Assembly (NCBI RefSeq): GCF_947493765.1
Contig: NZ_CANLSZ010000002.1
Location: 406,895 to 470,894, forward strand
Direction: 5' to 3'
From: an uncultured Arthrobacter sp.
GTDB lineage: Bacteria; Actinomycetota; Actinomycetes; Actinomycetales; Micrococcaceae
Length of the DNA: 64,000 nt
Part shown: positions 17,407 to 24,699 of the stretch, one piece after another
How the letters are laid out: every line of letters starts with the position of its first letter
Numbering within the stretch: position 1 is the first letter of the stretch
Notes under the pieces: generated by a model
Told to the model about the DNA's origin: nothing
Seen by the model: the letters and a program-made list of their open reading frames with translations, nothing else
Databases searched by the model: none
Program-made: the position numbers and the translations under genes

Positions 17407-18380
17407 TGCCCACGATGACCATCGCAAAGGCGCTCAACGAAGGACTCAGGGCGGTCCTGGACGGCGACCCCGCCACCCTGCTCATGGGGGAGGACATCGG
17501 GGAGCTCGGTGGCGTGTACCGCGTGACCGAGGGCCTCAAGAGGGATTTCGGCGCCCTGCGGGTCGTGGACACCCCCCTGGGGGAGTCCGGGATCATCGGG
17601 ACGGCGATCGGTCTCGCGTTGCGCGGGTACCGGCCCGTCTGCGAGATCCAGTTCGACGGCTTCGTCTTCCCCGGGTTCAACCAGATCACCACGCAGCTCG
17701 CCAAGCTCCGCACCCGCAGCGACGGCATGCTCAGTGCACCCGTGGTGATCCGCATCCCCTACGGCGGGGGGATCGGCAGCATCGAGCACCATTCGGAGTC
17801 GCCCGAGGCGCTCTTCGCCCACACCGCGGGCCTGCGGATCATCACCCCGTCGAATCCACAGGATGCCTACTGGATGATCCAGCAGGCCGTGACCAGCCAG
17901 GATCCAGTCATCGTCTTCGAGCCCAAACGGCGCTACTGGCTCAAGGGTGAGGTCGACACCTCGACGCCGGTGTCCGATCCGTTCTCCGCCCACACGCTCA
18001 GGGCCGGGACGGATGCCACGGTGGTCGCCTACGGACCGCTGGTACCGGTGGCACTCGCGGCGGCGAATGCCGCCGAGGCCGACGGCCGGAGCATCGAGGT
18101 CATCGATCTGCGGTCCATCTCGCCGATCGACTTCGACACCGTCACCGCGTCCGTCCTGCGGACGGGCCGGCTCGTCGTCGCGCACGAGGCGCCCACGTTC
18201 GGCGGGATCGGCGGGGAGATCGCGGCGCGGATCTCGGAGCGGGCGTTCCTGTCGCTCGAGGCACCGGTGATCCGCGTGGGTGGATTCCACATGCCGTATC
18301 CGGTGGCGCGCGTGGAAGAGCACTACCTGCCGGACATCGACCGTATCCTCGAGGCACTCGACCGTGCCTTCGCGTACTGA
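17406..18380 (+). CDS. bkdB: Branched-chain 2-oxo acid dehydrogenase E1 component, beta subunit
   Basis: A 324-aa transketolase-like pyrimidine and C-terminal domain protein. Recognisable stretches are LLMGEDIGELGGVYRVTEGL, DTPLGESGIIG and the C-terminal VVAHEAPTFGGIGGEIAA. It forms the alpha2beta2 E1 with the preceding gene and completes the ThDP site. The ATG lies inside the E1alpha stop, which enforces equal synthesis. The length is normal for the family. Confidence 0.92.
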   Translation: MPTMTIAKALNEGLRAVLDGDPATLLMGEDIGELGGVYRVTEGLKRDFGALRVVDTPLGESGIIGTAIGLALRGYRPVCEIQFDGFVFPGFNQITTQLAKLRTRSDGMLSAPVVIRIPYGGGIGSIEHHSESPEALFAHTAGLRIITPSNPQDAYWMIQQAVTSQDPVIVFEPKRRYWLKGEVDTSTPVSDPFSAHTLRAGTDATVVAYGPLVPVALAAANAAEADGRSIEVIDLRSISPIDFDTVTASVLRTGRLVVAHEAPTFGGIGGEIAARISERAFLSLEAPVIRVGGFHMPYPVARVEEHYLPDIDRILEALDRAFAY

Positions 18381-18389
18381 AGGACCATC

Positions 18390-19988
18390 ATGACGCTCAA
18401 GACATTCGATCTGCCCGACGTCGGCGAGGGTCTCACCGAGGCGGAGATCGTGGAGTGGCGGGTCGCTCCGGGGCAGGCGGTCGCGGTGAACGACATCATC
18501 TGCGAGATCGAGACCGCCAAGTCGCTGGTAGAACTCTCCTCGCCGTACGAGGGCACCGTATCGGAACTCCTCGTGCTGGCGGGCGAGACCATCGAGGTCG
18601 GCACGCCGATCATCTCCGTCGACGATGCACAGGAATCACAGGAATCACAGGAATCACAGGAATCACCGGAGTCACCGGTGGGGTCGGGTGGCTCGGAGCG
18701 GCAGTCACCGGAGGGTTCGGCGGGATCCACGGGCCCGTCGTCGGCAGCGCTTGCCGACGCCGTCGATGCCCCGGTCCCGGCGCCGGACATGCCGGGTGAG
18801 GTCGCCGGGCCGCTCGTCGGATCGGGTCCGAAGGCCGACGCCGTCAAGCGGCGCCCACGAAAGTCCTCCGCAACAGCTGGGCCGGGTACGCCGTCGGCCG
18901 AAATGTCTCCACGCGCGCCGTCGGCCGGTCAGCGCGCGACGCCGGCTCCGCCGTCGGACCCGAGCGGCACGCCGGCCGCGGCCGGTCAGCGCGCGACGCC
19001 GGCTTCGCCGTCGGACCCGAGCAGCACGCCGACCGCGGCGGACCAGCGCACTTCGCCGCCCGAGGGGACCGGCGGTCGTGTCCTCGCCAAGCCGCCGGTG
19101 CGGAAGGCCGCGCGGGACCTCGGGATCGACCTCGCTGATGTCCCCGCCTCGGGCTCGGCGGGGGAGGTGACTAAACAGGATCTCCTCGAGTACCGGGATC
19201 GACTCGGCGGTGGTCGCGACTCCGTCCCTCAGTCCGTCTCCCCGTCCATCACACCGTCCGTCGCTTCGCCCGGCACCGATCGCGGCACCTCGGCAGGCGA
19301 CCGCATCGAGCGGATCCCGGTGAAGGGCGTCCGGAAGGCGACGGCGGAAGCGATGGTGCGCAGCGCCTTCACCGCTCCGCACGCGAGCATCTTCGTGGAC
19401 GTCGATGCATCCCGCACCATGGAGTTCGTGCGCCGGCTCAAGGCCTCACGGGACTACGAGGGCATCAGGGTCTCGCCCCTCCTGATCGTCGCCAGGGCCG
19501 TCATCTGGGCGGCCGCCCGCAATCCGGCGGTGAATGCGACGTGGGGCGACGACGAGATCCTGGTCAAGCACTTCATGAATCTCGGGATCGCGGCCGCCAC
19601 CCCGCGTGGTCTCATGGTGCCCAACATCAAGGACGCCCAGGATCTCTCCCTGAAGGAGCTGGCGCTCGCCCTGAACGAGCTGGCGGCGACGGCGCGGGAC
19701 GGCAGGACCCAACCGGCCCAGATGCAGGGCGGTACGTTGACCGTCACCAACATCGGTGCTCTGGGCCTCGACACCGGTACGCCCATCATCAATCCGGGCG
19801 AGGTGGCGATCGTGGCATTCGGGACCATCAAGCAGAAGCCCTGGGTGGTCGGGGGCGAGGTGGTGCCCCGCTGGATCACGACGCTGGGAGGATCATTCGA
19901 TCACCGGGTGGTCGACGGCGAACTCAGTGCTCGATTCATCGCGGATGTCGCTTCGGTCCTCGAGGAGCCTGCGCTCCTGCTCGATTAG
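18390..19988 (+). CDS. bkdC: Dihydrolipoyl acyltransferase, E2 of branched-chain 2-oxo acid dehydrogenase
   Basis: A 532-aa protein with one N-terminal lipoyl domain (about 1-78, lipoyl-Lys in IETAKSLVE), a long low-complexity linker (about 80-230), a peripheral subunit-binding domain (about 230-268, [19 protein letters not shown]) and a C-terminal acyltransferase core (about 305-532) ending in FDHRVVDGE with catalytic His and Asp. It transfers the acyl group from lipoate to CoA and forms the complex scaffold. The linker is unusually repetitive: a QES run and two nearly identical 19-residue blocks, both visible as DNA tandem repeats. Starts 9 nt after the E1beta stop. Confidence 0.92.
   Translation: MTLKTFDLPDVGEGLTEAEIVEWRVAPGQAVAVNDIICEIETAKSLVELSSPYEGTVSELLVLAGETIEVGTPIISVDDAQESQESQESQESPESPVGSGGSERQSPEGSAGSTGPSSAALADAVDAPVPAPDMPGEVAGPLVGSGPKADAVKRRPRKSSATAGPGTPSAEMSPRAPSAGQRATPAPPSDPSGTPAAAGQRATPASPSDPSSTPTAADQRTSPPEGTGGRVLAKPPVRKAARDLGIDLADVPASGSAGEVTKQDLLEYRDRLGGGRDSVPQSVSPSITPSVASPGTDRGTSAGDRIERIPVKGVRKATAEAMVRSAFTAPHASIFVDVDASRTMEFVRRLKASRDYEGIRVSPLLIVARAVIWAAARNPAVNATWGDDEILVKHFMNLGIAAATPRGLMVPNIKDAQDLSLKELALALNELAATARDGRTQPAQMQGGTLTVTNIGALGLDTGTPIINPGEVAIVAFGTIKQKPWVVGGEVVPRWITTLGGSFDHRVVDGELSARFIADVASVLEEPALLLD
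18631..18675 (+). repeat. 9-bp tandem repeat in the E2 linker
   Basis: Four perfect copies of AGGAATCAC followed by one variant (CGGAGTCAC). They encode the QES/PES run and are a likely site of slippage-driven length change in multiples of three residues. Confidence 0.85.
18924..19037 (+). repeat. 57-bp tandem repeat in the E2 linker
   Basis: Two adjacent 57-bp copies (18924-18980 and 18981-19037) beginning GCCGGTCAGCGCGCGACGCC and differing at only a few bases, followed by a decayed partial third copy. They encode Ala/Pro/Ser/Thr-rich linker blocks of 19 residues. Confidence 0.85.
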
Positions 19989-19997
19989 TCTGGGCTC

Positions 19998-20219
19998 ATG
20001 GACCACGAGCACGGAAGCGACCGGGGGAGGCCACCGCGACGGCGGTACCCGCTGAGCAGGCTCCTGCTCGTGGTGATCCTCGGGTTCGTGGCGTCCAGCA
20101 TCCTCCAACTGGTGTTCCCCGATCTGGGGGTCGTCGGGAGACTGTCGATCCTCGTCATCATCGCCGCCCTGATCTCGATCGCGGTCACGATGCGCCAGCA
20201 GAAACGGCCGCCGCCCTGA
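19998..20219 (+). CDS. Small membrane protein, unknown function
   Basis: A 73-aa protein with an Arg/Pro-rich cytoplasmic N-terminus (about 1-22), two hydrophobic helices (about 23-43 and 46-64) and a basic tail. Family not recognised. The ATG at 19998 is placed exactly 6 nt after TAGTCT (19986-19991), whose first bases overlap the E2 stop, so this is likely a separate leaderless transcript despite the 9-bp gap to E2. Confidence 0.6.
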   Translation: MDHEHGSDRGRPPRRRYPLSRLLLVVILGFVASSILQLVFPDLGVVGRLSILVIIAALISIAVTMRQQKRPPP

Positions 20220-20363
20220 GGCGCGGGGCCGGAGGCGGCCCGGTCCTCGAGCTCCTGCAGCCCGCGCACCGGCATCCTCCTGCCGGGCTCTGACCCGGCG
20301 GCGAGCCGAGACCCCAACGCTGCCGCTATGAGCGCGGAGTGTGCTCGACCTCCTGCAGTCAGC

Positions 20364-20559
20364 GCGCCGGCGTCCTGACGCCCGCGGGACCTACGCCTTG
20401 AGCTCGCTGATCGCGGCGCGGAGGATCGGCGCCAGGCGTCGCACGCCCTCCACGATGTCCTGCGCCGGCGTCCTGACGCCCGCTGAGCCTACGCCTTGAG
20501 CTCGCTGATCGCGGCGCGGAGGATCGGCGCCAGGCGTCGCACGCCCTCCACGATGTCCT
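20364..20559 (-). repeat. 98-bp tandem duplication of the 3' end of the aminotransferase gene
   Basis: Two adjacent 98-bp units (20364-20461 and 20462-20559) are identical except for about three bases near the centre (GGGAC versus TGAGC). The unit contains the last 23 or so codons and stop of the aminotransferase plus its downstream flank. Only the copy next to the gene body is translated. A fainter similarity (about 38 bases starting CTCGAGCTCCTGCAG at 20246 and CTCGACCTCCTGCAG at 20344) shows the same 98-bp spacing and may be an older unit. Confidence 0.85.
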
Positions 20560-21784
20560 CCGGCGTCACGGCGCTGAACGCGAGGCGTAGCTTGTTGGAC
20601 GGCTCGTCCGACGGTGTGAAGGCTGCGCCCGGGATGAAGACCACACCGGCGTCGATCGCGGTGTACAGGAGCGGGTAGGTGTCGATGCCCTCCGGGAGGG
20701 TCACCCAGACGAAGAATCCGCCGTCCGGGGTGGTCCAGTGGACACCGTCCGGGAACTCCTCGGCCAGCGCACCGAGCATCGCCTCGCAGCGCTCCTGGTA
20801 CAGCCCCCGCATGGACCGCAGGTGCCCCTGCCAGTCGTAATCGGTCAGATAGGCGCTCACGAGCATCTGCGTCAGGGGTGACGGGCAGAGGACCACGGCC
20901 TCGCAGGCGAGGTAGAAGCGGCGGTACAGGTGCTTGGGCACCAGGGCCCATCCGAGCCGCACCCCCGGCGCGAAGATCTTCGAGAAGGAGCCGAGGTAGA
21001 TGACGTCGTCCGGGTTGTCGGCGCGCATGGGTGTGAGCGGCTCGCCGTCGAAGCGCAGCATGCCGTAAGGATTGTCCTCGAGGACCAGGATGCCGTGGTC
21101 GCGGCAGATGTCCACCACACGCTGACGGCGATCGGCGGCCAGCGTGACGCCGCTGGGGTTGTTGAAGCTCGGAATCGTGTACAGCAGCTTGATGGCGCGC
21201 CCCTGCGCCTCCAGTTCGCCGATGGTTCGTTCCAGTTCGTCGGGAACCAGACCGTTCTCGTCCATCGCGATACTCACGACGTCGACCTCGTACGCCTCGA
21301 AGGTGTTGAGGGCACCCACGTAGGTGGGGTCCTCGCAGAGGATCACGTCGCCCGGATCGCAGAAGACCTTGGCAGCGACGTCCTGTGCGGACTGGGAGCC
21401 GGTGGTGATGACGATGTCCTCGGGGACGGCGCCCAGGATCCCCTCGGCCGCCATCACCTCGCAGACGAGGGTGCGCAGCTCCTCCATGCCCTGTCCGCCG
21501 CCGTACTGCAGCGCCTCGAGGCCGTGCTCGGCGATGATCGTCTGCGCGGTCCGCCCGAGATCCTCGAGGGGGAGCGATCTCAGATAGGGACTCCCACCTG
21601 CGAGCGAGACGAGTCCGGGCCGGATGGAGATGTCGAAGACGTCCCGCACCGCGGACTGCTTGATGTTGGCCGCCCGCCGCGAGAAGAGCCGGTCGTGTCG
21701 GGCGGCAGACTCCGCGGCACGGCCGAGTGCCGCCTCGGTCTCGGCAGGCAGGATGTCGGTGGAGGATTCGCGGGAGGTCGTCAC
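20489..21784 (-). CDS. PLP-dependent aminotransferase (2-aminoadipate/aromatic type, class I)
   Basis: A 431-aa fold-type I aminotransferase of the group containing LysN and the catalytic domain of MocR proteins; there is no GntR DNA-binding domain. Visible elements are GGGQGMEELR, TTGSQSAQD, IPSFNNPSGVT, EDNPYGMLRF and the PLP-lysine region YLGSFSKIFAPGVRLGW. It would transaminate an amino acid such as 2-aminoadipate, aromatic or branched-chain substrates. The GTG start at 21784 lies 6 nt after TAGACT on the minus strand (21796-21791), implying a leaderless mRNA. Its last codons and stop are duplicated just downstream. Confidence 0.85.
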   Translation of the reverse strand: MTTSRESSTDILPAETEAALGRAAESAARHDRLFSRRAANIKQSAVRDVFDISIRPGLVSLAGGSPYLRSLPLEDLGRTAQTIIAEHGLEALQYGGGQGMEELRTLVCEVMAAEGILGAVPEDIVITTGSQSAQDVAAKVFCDPGDVILCEDPTYVGALNTFEAYEVDVVSIAMDENGLVPDELERTIGELEAQGRAIKLLYTIPSFNNPSGVTLAADRRQRVVDICRDHGILVLEDNPYGMLRFDGEPLTPMRADNPDDVIYLGSFSKIFAPGVRLGWALVPKHLYRRFYLACEAVVLCPSPLTQMLVSAYLTDYDWQGHLRSMRGLYQERCEAMLGALAEEFPDGVHWTTPDGGFFVWVTLPEGIDTYPLLYTAIDAGVVFIPGAAFTPSDEPSNKLRLAFSAVTPEDIVEGVRRLAPILRAAISELKA

Positions 21785-21848
21785 GCCCAGAGTCTAGGCG
21801 CGGGTTCACCGATGGGCAACAGGTGTTGCCCGGTGGTCCTCGTGCGTG

Positions 21849-22817
21849 TCACACCCAGCCGGCTTCCCTCGCCTTCAGCCCGGCCTGGAAGCGACTGTCC
21901 GCGCCGAGTGTCTCGAGCATGAAGGCGATGTGCCGCCGGCAGGTCCTCACATTGATGTCCAGGCGGCGGGCGATCGACTCGTCGGACAGGCCGTTGGACA
22001 GCCCCTGGAGGATGGAGCGCTGCAGGCTGTTCAGGGGCGACTCGACCCGCTCCGGTGCGAGGAAGGACTCGCTGAGCTCCCACGCGACCTCGAAGAGATG
22101 GATGAAGATGGTGATCAGACTGGGGTCACGCACCACCAGGGCCGCTTTGTCGTTGCGGGTCTGCTGCCGACCGAGCAGGGCCAGTTTCTCGTCGAAGATG
22201 AGGATGCGCAGGGGGATGAAGGGGAGGACGCCGAACTCACCACCTCCGGCCGCGATGGCCTCGACGGCCTTGCGGGTGGGAACGTGGTCGCGGGTGCTCG
22301 TGTCATAGAGGGTTCTTCGCCGTACCCCGTTCTCCAGGAGCTCGAGATCCTTGCGCACGCTCTCCTCGTGGACGTCTGCCGTCGATCCCTGGCCCGGCTG
22401 CGCTATGTAGACCTTCTCCGTGACATCCCGGCCGTAGTCGATCAGGACCCGATGGATGAGGTGGGGATCCTCGAGGGTCTCGACCGAGGTGCTCGCGAGG
22501 ACGCTCTTGCGGGCCTCCAGGAAGGAGGGGAGCAGACTCGACATCTCGCGGCGCTGACCGCTGATGCGGGTCTTGAGTTCCTGCAGGGCGCGTTCGTCAG
22601 CATCGACCAGATCAGCGAGCGCAACATCGGGGGACACGGCGATCAGGCCACCGGAGTCACCGGCCCGGGCGCTGAGCAGCTTGCGGGCCGAGAGTTCACC
22701 GATCGCATCGTCGATGCGACGCAGTGTCAGGCCCAGCGCCTCGGACGCATCCGAGCGTGTCCAGCCGGGGTGGCCGACGGCGTAGCGGTAGACCTCCAGC
22801 GACATGGCGTCCAGCAT
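21849..22817 (-). CDS. TrmB-like/LuxR-type helix-turn-helix regulator
   Basis: A 322-aa regulator with an N-terminal winged-helix of TrmB type (about 1-70), a central region of unknown ligand binding (about 75-250) and a C-terminal LuxR-type HTH (about 255-315, with LNSLQRSILQGLSNGLSDES then IARRLDINVRTCRRHIAFML). No receiver domain. It is divergent from the 57-aa peptide gene with a 369-bp intergenic region containing several perfect palindromes, so it is the obvious candidate controller of that locus. ATG at 22817 follows AGGAC; an inner ATG at 22805 is possible. Confidence 0.8.
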   Translation of the reverse strand: MLDAMSLEVYRYAVGHPGWTRSDASEALGLTLRRIDDAIGELSARKLLSARAGDSGGLIAVSPDVALADLVDADERALQELKTRISGQRREMSSLLPSFLEARKSVLASTSVETLEDPHLIHRVLIDYGRDVTEKVYIAQPGQGSTADVHEESVRKDLELLENGVRRRTLYDTSTRDHVPTRKAVEAIAAGGGEFGVLPFIPLRILIFDEKLALLGRQQTRNDKAALVVRDPSLITIFIHLFEVAWELSESFLAPERVESPLNSLQRSILQGLSNGLSDESIARRLDINVRTCRRHIAFMLETLGADSRFQAGLKAREAGWV

Positions 22818-23018
22818 GGGCGGTCCTGTTCTCGTCGCCGGTGTTGCAGCGGCTTCGGTAGCAGTGCATTTCCCGGGCTTGTCCAGTTAATGACAGAACG
22901 GGGCCGGTGGCAATCGGGCGCGCAGAATTGCGCGGCAAAGGCTGCATTCTCGCTGTTTTCGGCTCTGGAAATCAGGGCAGAACGCCTGACCATCAGGCCG
23001 GAAGGTCCGTTTCGCGTC

Positions 23019-23036
23019 ATGTCCGCAACCGGACAT
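23019..23036. promoter_or_regulatory. Perfect 7-bp-arm palindrome, candidate operator
   Basis: ATGTCCG-CAAC-CGGACAT, about 150 bp before the peptide gene. Its size and symmetry fit a dimeric HTH regulator, most simply the adjacent TrmB/LuxR-type protein. Confidence 0.5.
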
Positions 23037-23098
23037 TTCTACCGCTGGACACCGGCTGCTGCCGACCGACATCCTTGTGGAGCCGGTCACCGGTGATG

Positions 23099-23115
23099 CA
23101 CCAGGACCCCTGGTG
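23099..23115 (+). other. Inverted repeat in the probable leader of the peptide gene
   Basis: CACCAGG-ACC-CCTGGTG, a perfect 7-bp stem with a 3-nt loop, 72 nt upstream of the peptide start codon. It could be an RNA hairpin in the leader or a protein-binding site. Confidence 0.45.
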
Positions 23116-23186
23116 GGTCGGGGTATCGCGGGAACGCGTTACCCACAGCTCGAACCTCCCGGACGCCAGAGATGGAAGGAGCCGTC

Positions 23187-23360
23187 ATGAAGAAGGTACT
23201 CGCTGCAACCGCGGGCCTGTTGATCGTGGCGGGAGCTGTGGTGCTGGTAGGAGGAACCTTCGGCTCACCACGTGAACATCGGCTCGAGAGCCTCTCCGTG
23301 CTGGGTGGCAAGGTCGTCTCCGACAGTGGGTCGGTCAGCAGTTGGGACTGGCCCAAGTAA
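23187..23360 (+). CDS. 57-aa putative secreted or precursor peptide
   Basis: The ATG at 23187 is preceded by AAGGAG at ideal distance. The peptide begins MKK, followed by one hydrophobic stretch (about residues 4-24, Ala/Leu/Val/Gly-rich) resembling a signal peptide or membrane anchor. The hydrophilic part (about 27-57) is rich in serine (S27, S35, S37, S45, S47, S49, S51, S52), has no cysteine, and ends in SSWDWPK. Its position, divergent from a LuxR-type regulator and immediately upstream of a SpaB_C-type enzyme gene, suggests a modified peptide (RiPP-like) substrate or a signalling peptide. The family is not recognised, and the hydrophobic N-terminus is unusual for a RiPP leader. Confidence 0.65.
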   Translation: MKKVLAATAGLLIVAGAVVLVGGTFGSPREHRLESLSVLGGKVVSDSGSVSSWDWPK

Positions 23361-23362
23361 AA

Positions 23363-23391
23363 GGGAGCACCGGCACAGAGCCCGGTCTCCC
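23363..23391 (+). terminator. Hairpin between peptide gene and enzyme gene (attenuator-like)
   Basis: GGGAGCACCGG pairs with CCGGTCTCCC (one bulged base, loop about 8 nt), starting 2 nt after the peptide stop. There is no U tract. A partial terminator or mRNA-stabilising hairpin in this position would give more peptide than enzyme. Confidence 0.5.
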
Positions 23392-23442
23392 GCCCAGAGC
23401 CCGCCCCAGCGGGAGTAGTCAGAGCCCGTGAAGGATGCAGCC

Positions 23443-24450
23443 ATGAGCCAGGTGATCGCCGCCCGAACCGCCTCTCGGACGGTCGTCAGCTCTCAGTGGT
23501 GGCATGTGTCCCTGTCCGCGGGCGACTTCGATGCAGCGGACGGCATCATTGAAGAGCTGATTACCCCGCTGGTGGCGCAGGCACAGAAGTACGGAGCGAA
23601 ACGCTGGTACTTCACCCGCTCCAGGGCCATGACATCGGGCGCCGGCAGCGACGTCGTCCTCAGCGTCCAGGCACACCCGCGGGTGCTGGCACGACTTCGG
23701 AGCTTCCAGCAGGAACATCGGGCGGGTCCTGGTCCTGCCCGCGCTCTCCTCAATGCCCGCCAGTACTTCACGCCGCCGGCCGGCGACACCTACTACGCGG
23801 GAGGTCAGCACATGGCCGATCCCCAACTGGAGGCGAATCTGGTGAGGTATGGCGGCGTCGAGGGTCTGGGCCTTGCCGAGGAGGTCTTCGAGTTCGGCTC
23901 GGAGCTCGCCATCTGGGCCGCACAGAGATTCCCCCGTCCGCAGAGCCGGTCCGCCTTCGCCGCGATACTCCTGTTCGATGCCGCCCGGAGTATGACGTCC
24001 GGACCACATGCAGAGCGCTGGGTCGACCGTCGTATTCCCTGGGAGCACTACTGGGACAGCCATCTGAGGACGTGCACCGCCGATACAGGGGTGCACGCTG
24101 CGGATGTCCGCACGGCGATGACCGCACATGTGTCCACGAAAGCCGCGGGCTTCCATTCCCTCATGGACGCAGAGGCGTCCGAGCTCATGGTGCAGAGGTG
24201 GCGGCGTCGCTGGTACCAGGCGCTCGACTCGTACCTGCACCGGGCCAACCGTGTGTGCGTGAGCCGCAGCGCGCTCCATCTGACCGTCTACCAGGCCCAC
24301 ATGATGCTCAACCGACTGGGCATCAGCGCCGCTGAGGAGGCGCCCCTCGGCCTCTACGCACGATCCTGGACGCCGCATGTGACGCTGAGTCGAGGTCCGG
24401 CTGTCGCCCGGCGTCGCTCCTCCGACACCGCCGAGCGAAGGGCCGAGTGA
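23443..24450 (+). CDS. Stand-alone SpaB_C-type protein (thiopeptide-type bacteriocin biosynthesis domain)
   Basis: A 335-aa protein resembling the C-terminal domain of LanB lantibiotic dehydratases. It opens with the typical SSQWWHVSLSAG / KRWYFTRSR strand pattern, has a helical middle (EVFEFGSELAIWAAQRFP), and ends with a helix like LHLTVYQAHMMLNRLGISAAEE. In full LanB this domain eliminates glutamate from glutamylated Ser/Thr; related single-domain enzymes build the thiopeptide pyridine ring. The usual G-x-HLRLR strand is replaced here (GSDVVLSVQAHPRVLARL), and no glutamyl-transfer domain is encoded nearby, so the reaction is unknown. ATG at 23443 follows AAGGA. Stop overlaps the next start (TGATG). 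Assignment rests on pattern recognition. Confidence 0.68.
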   Translation: MSQVIAARTASRTVVSSQWWHVSLSAGDFDAADGIIEELITPLVAQAQKYGAKRWYFTRSRAMTSGAGSDVVLSVQAHPRVLARLRSFQQEHRAGPGPARALLNARQYFTPPAGDTYYAGGQHMADPQLEANLVRYGGVEGLGLAEEVFEFGSELAIWAAQRFPRPQSRSAFAAILLFDAARSMTSGPHAERWVDRRIPWEHYWDSHLRTCTADTGVHAADVRTAMTAHVSTKAAGFHSLMDAEASELMVQRWRRRWYQALDSYLHRANRVCVSRSALHLTVYQAHMMLNRLGISAAEEAPLGLYARSWTPHVTLSRGPAVARRRSSDTAERRAE

Positions 24451-24641
24451 TGAACGACAGGAACACGGTTGTCCTCGCCCTCGGCGAGAAGGCACTCTCC
24501 GAAGCCCTGGGATGTTCGTCGGAGACGGTGGAGCTGTTACGGAACGACGGCGTCCTCGAGTTGCAGGGTGAGCTCTGGGAGATCGGCGCGGCGCAGGACT
24601 ATCTACGTGACGCCGCGTGGGCCGACCAGCTCTGGCACTGA
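24450..24641 (+). CDS. 63-aa mini winged-helix/HTH_17-like protein, coupled to the SpaB_C gene
   Basis: The start ATG overlaps the SpaB_C stop (TGATG), so translation is coupled. The pattern ALSEALGCSSETVELLRNDG, then a beta hairpin ELQGELWEI, then GAAQDYL matches excisionase/HTH_17 mini-domains (helix-turn-helix plus wing plus helix), although it is acidic for a DNA binder. The tail AWADQLWH is Trp-rich. Alternatives are a RiPP-recognition-like partner protein or a second precursor peptide. Its stop codon lies inside the first of three 13-bp repeats. Confidence 0.6.
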   Translation: MNDRNTVVLALGEKALSEALGCSSETVELLRNDGVLELQGELWEIGAAQDYLRDAAWADQLWH

Positions 24642-24672
24642 GATCCGGCACTGAGATCTGGCACGGAGACCC
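24634..24672 (+). repeat. Three 13-bp tandem repeats across a stop codon
   Basis: GGCACTGAGATCC, GGCACTGAGATCT and GGCACGGAGACCC lie head to tail at the 3' end of the 63-aa gene. The first two copies contain a TGA, so a slipped repeat would not lengthen the protein. Confidence 0.75.
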
Positions 24673-24699
24673 GCCCCCGGGCATCTCTCGTCGTTATGA

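Larger units (their letters stand above)
22818..23186. promoter_or_regulatory. Palindrome-rich divergent intergenic region of the peptide locus
   Basis: A 369-bp gap with lower GC than its surroundings and no gene. It contains TGTC-N8-GACA (22880-22895), GCCTGA-CCA-TCAGGC (22984-22998), ATGTCCG-CAAC-CGGACAT (23019-23036) and CACCAGG-ACC-CCTGGTG (23099-23115). Both the regulator and peptide promoters must lie here, but no strong -35/-10 pair stands out. Confidence 0.65.

Noticed and set aside
18631..19037. CRISPR-like array
   Set aside because: The repeats are in-frame coding repeats without spacers. No CRISPR array or cas gene is seen anywhere in the window.
23443..24450. A peptide aminoacyl-tRNA ligase (PEARL) function for the enzyme of the peptide locus
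   Set aside because: PEARLs correspond to the N-terminal glutamyl-transfer part of LanB and lack the SpaB_C domain; this protein shows the opposite half.
24450..24641. The 63-aa gene as the main precursor peptide
   Set aside because: Its sequence fits a folded mini winged-helix better than a leader/core peptide, and it lies after the enzyme; kept only as an alternative.
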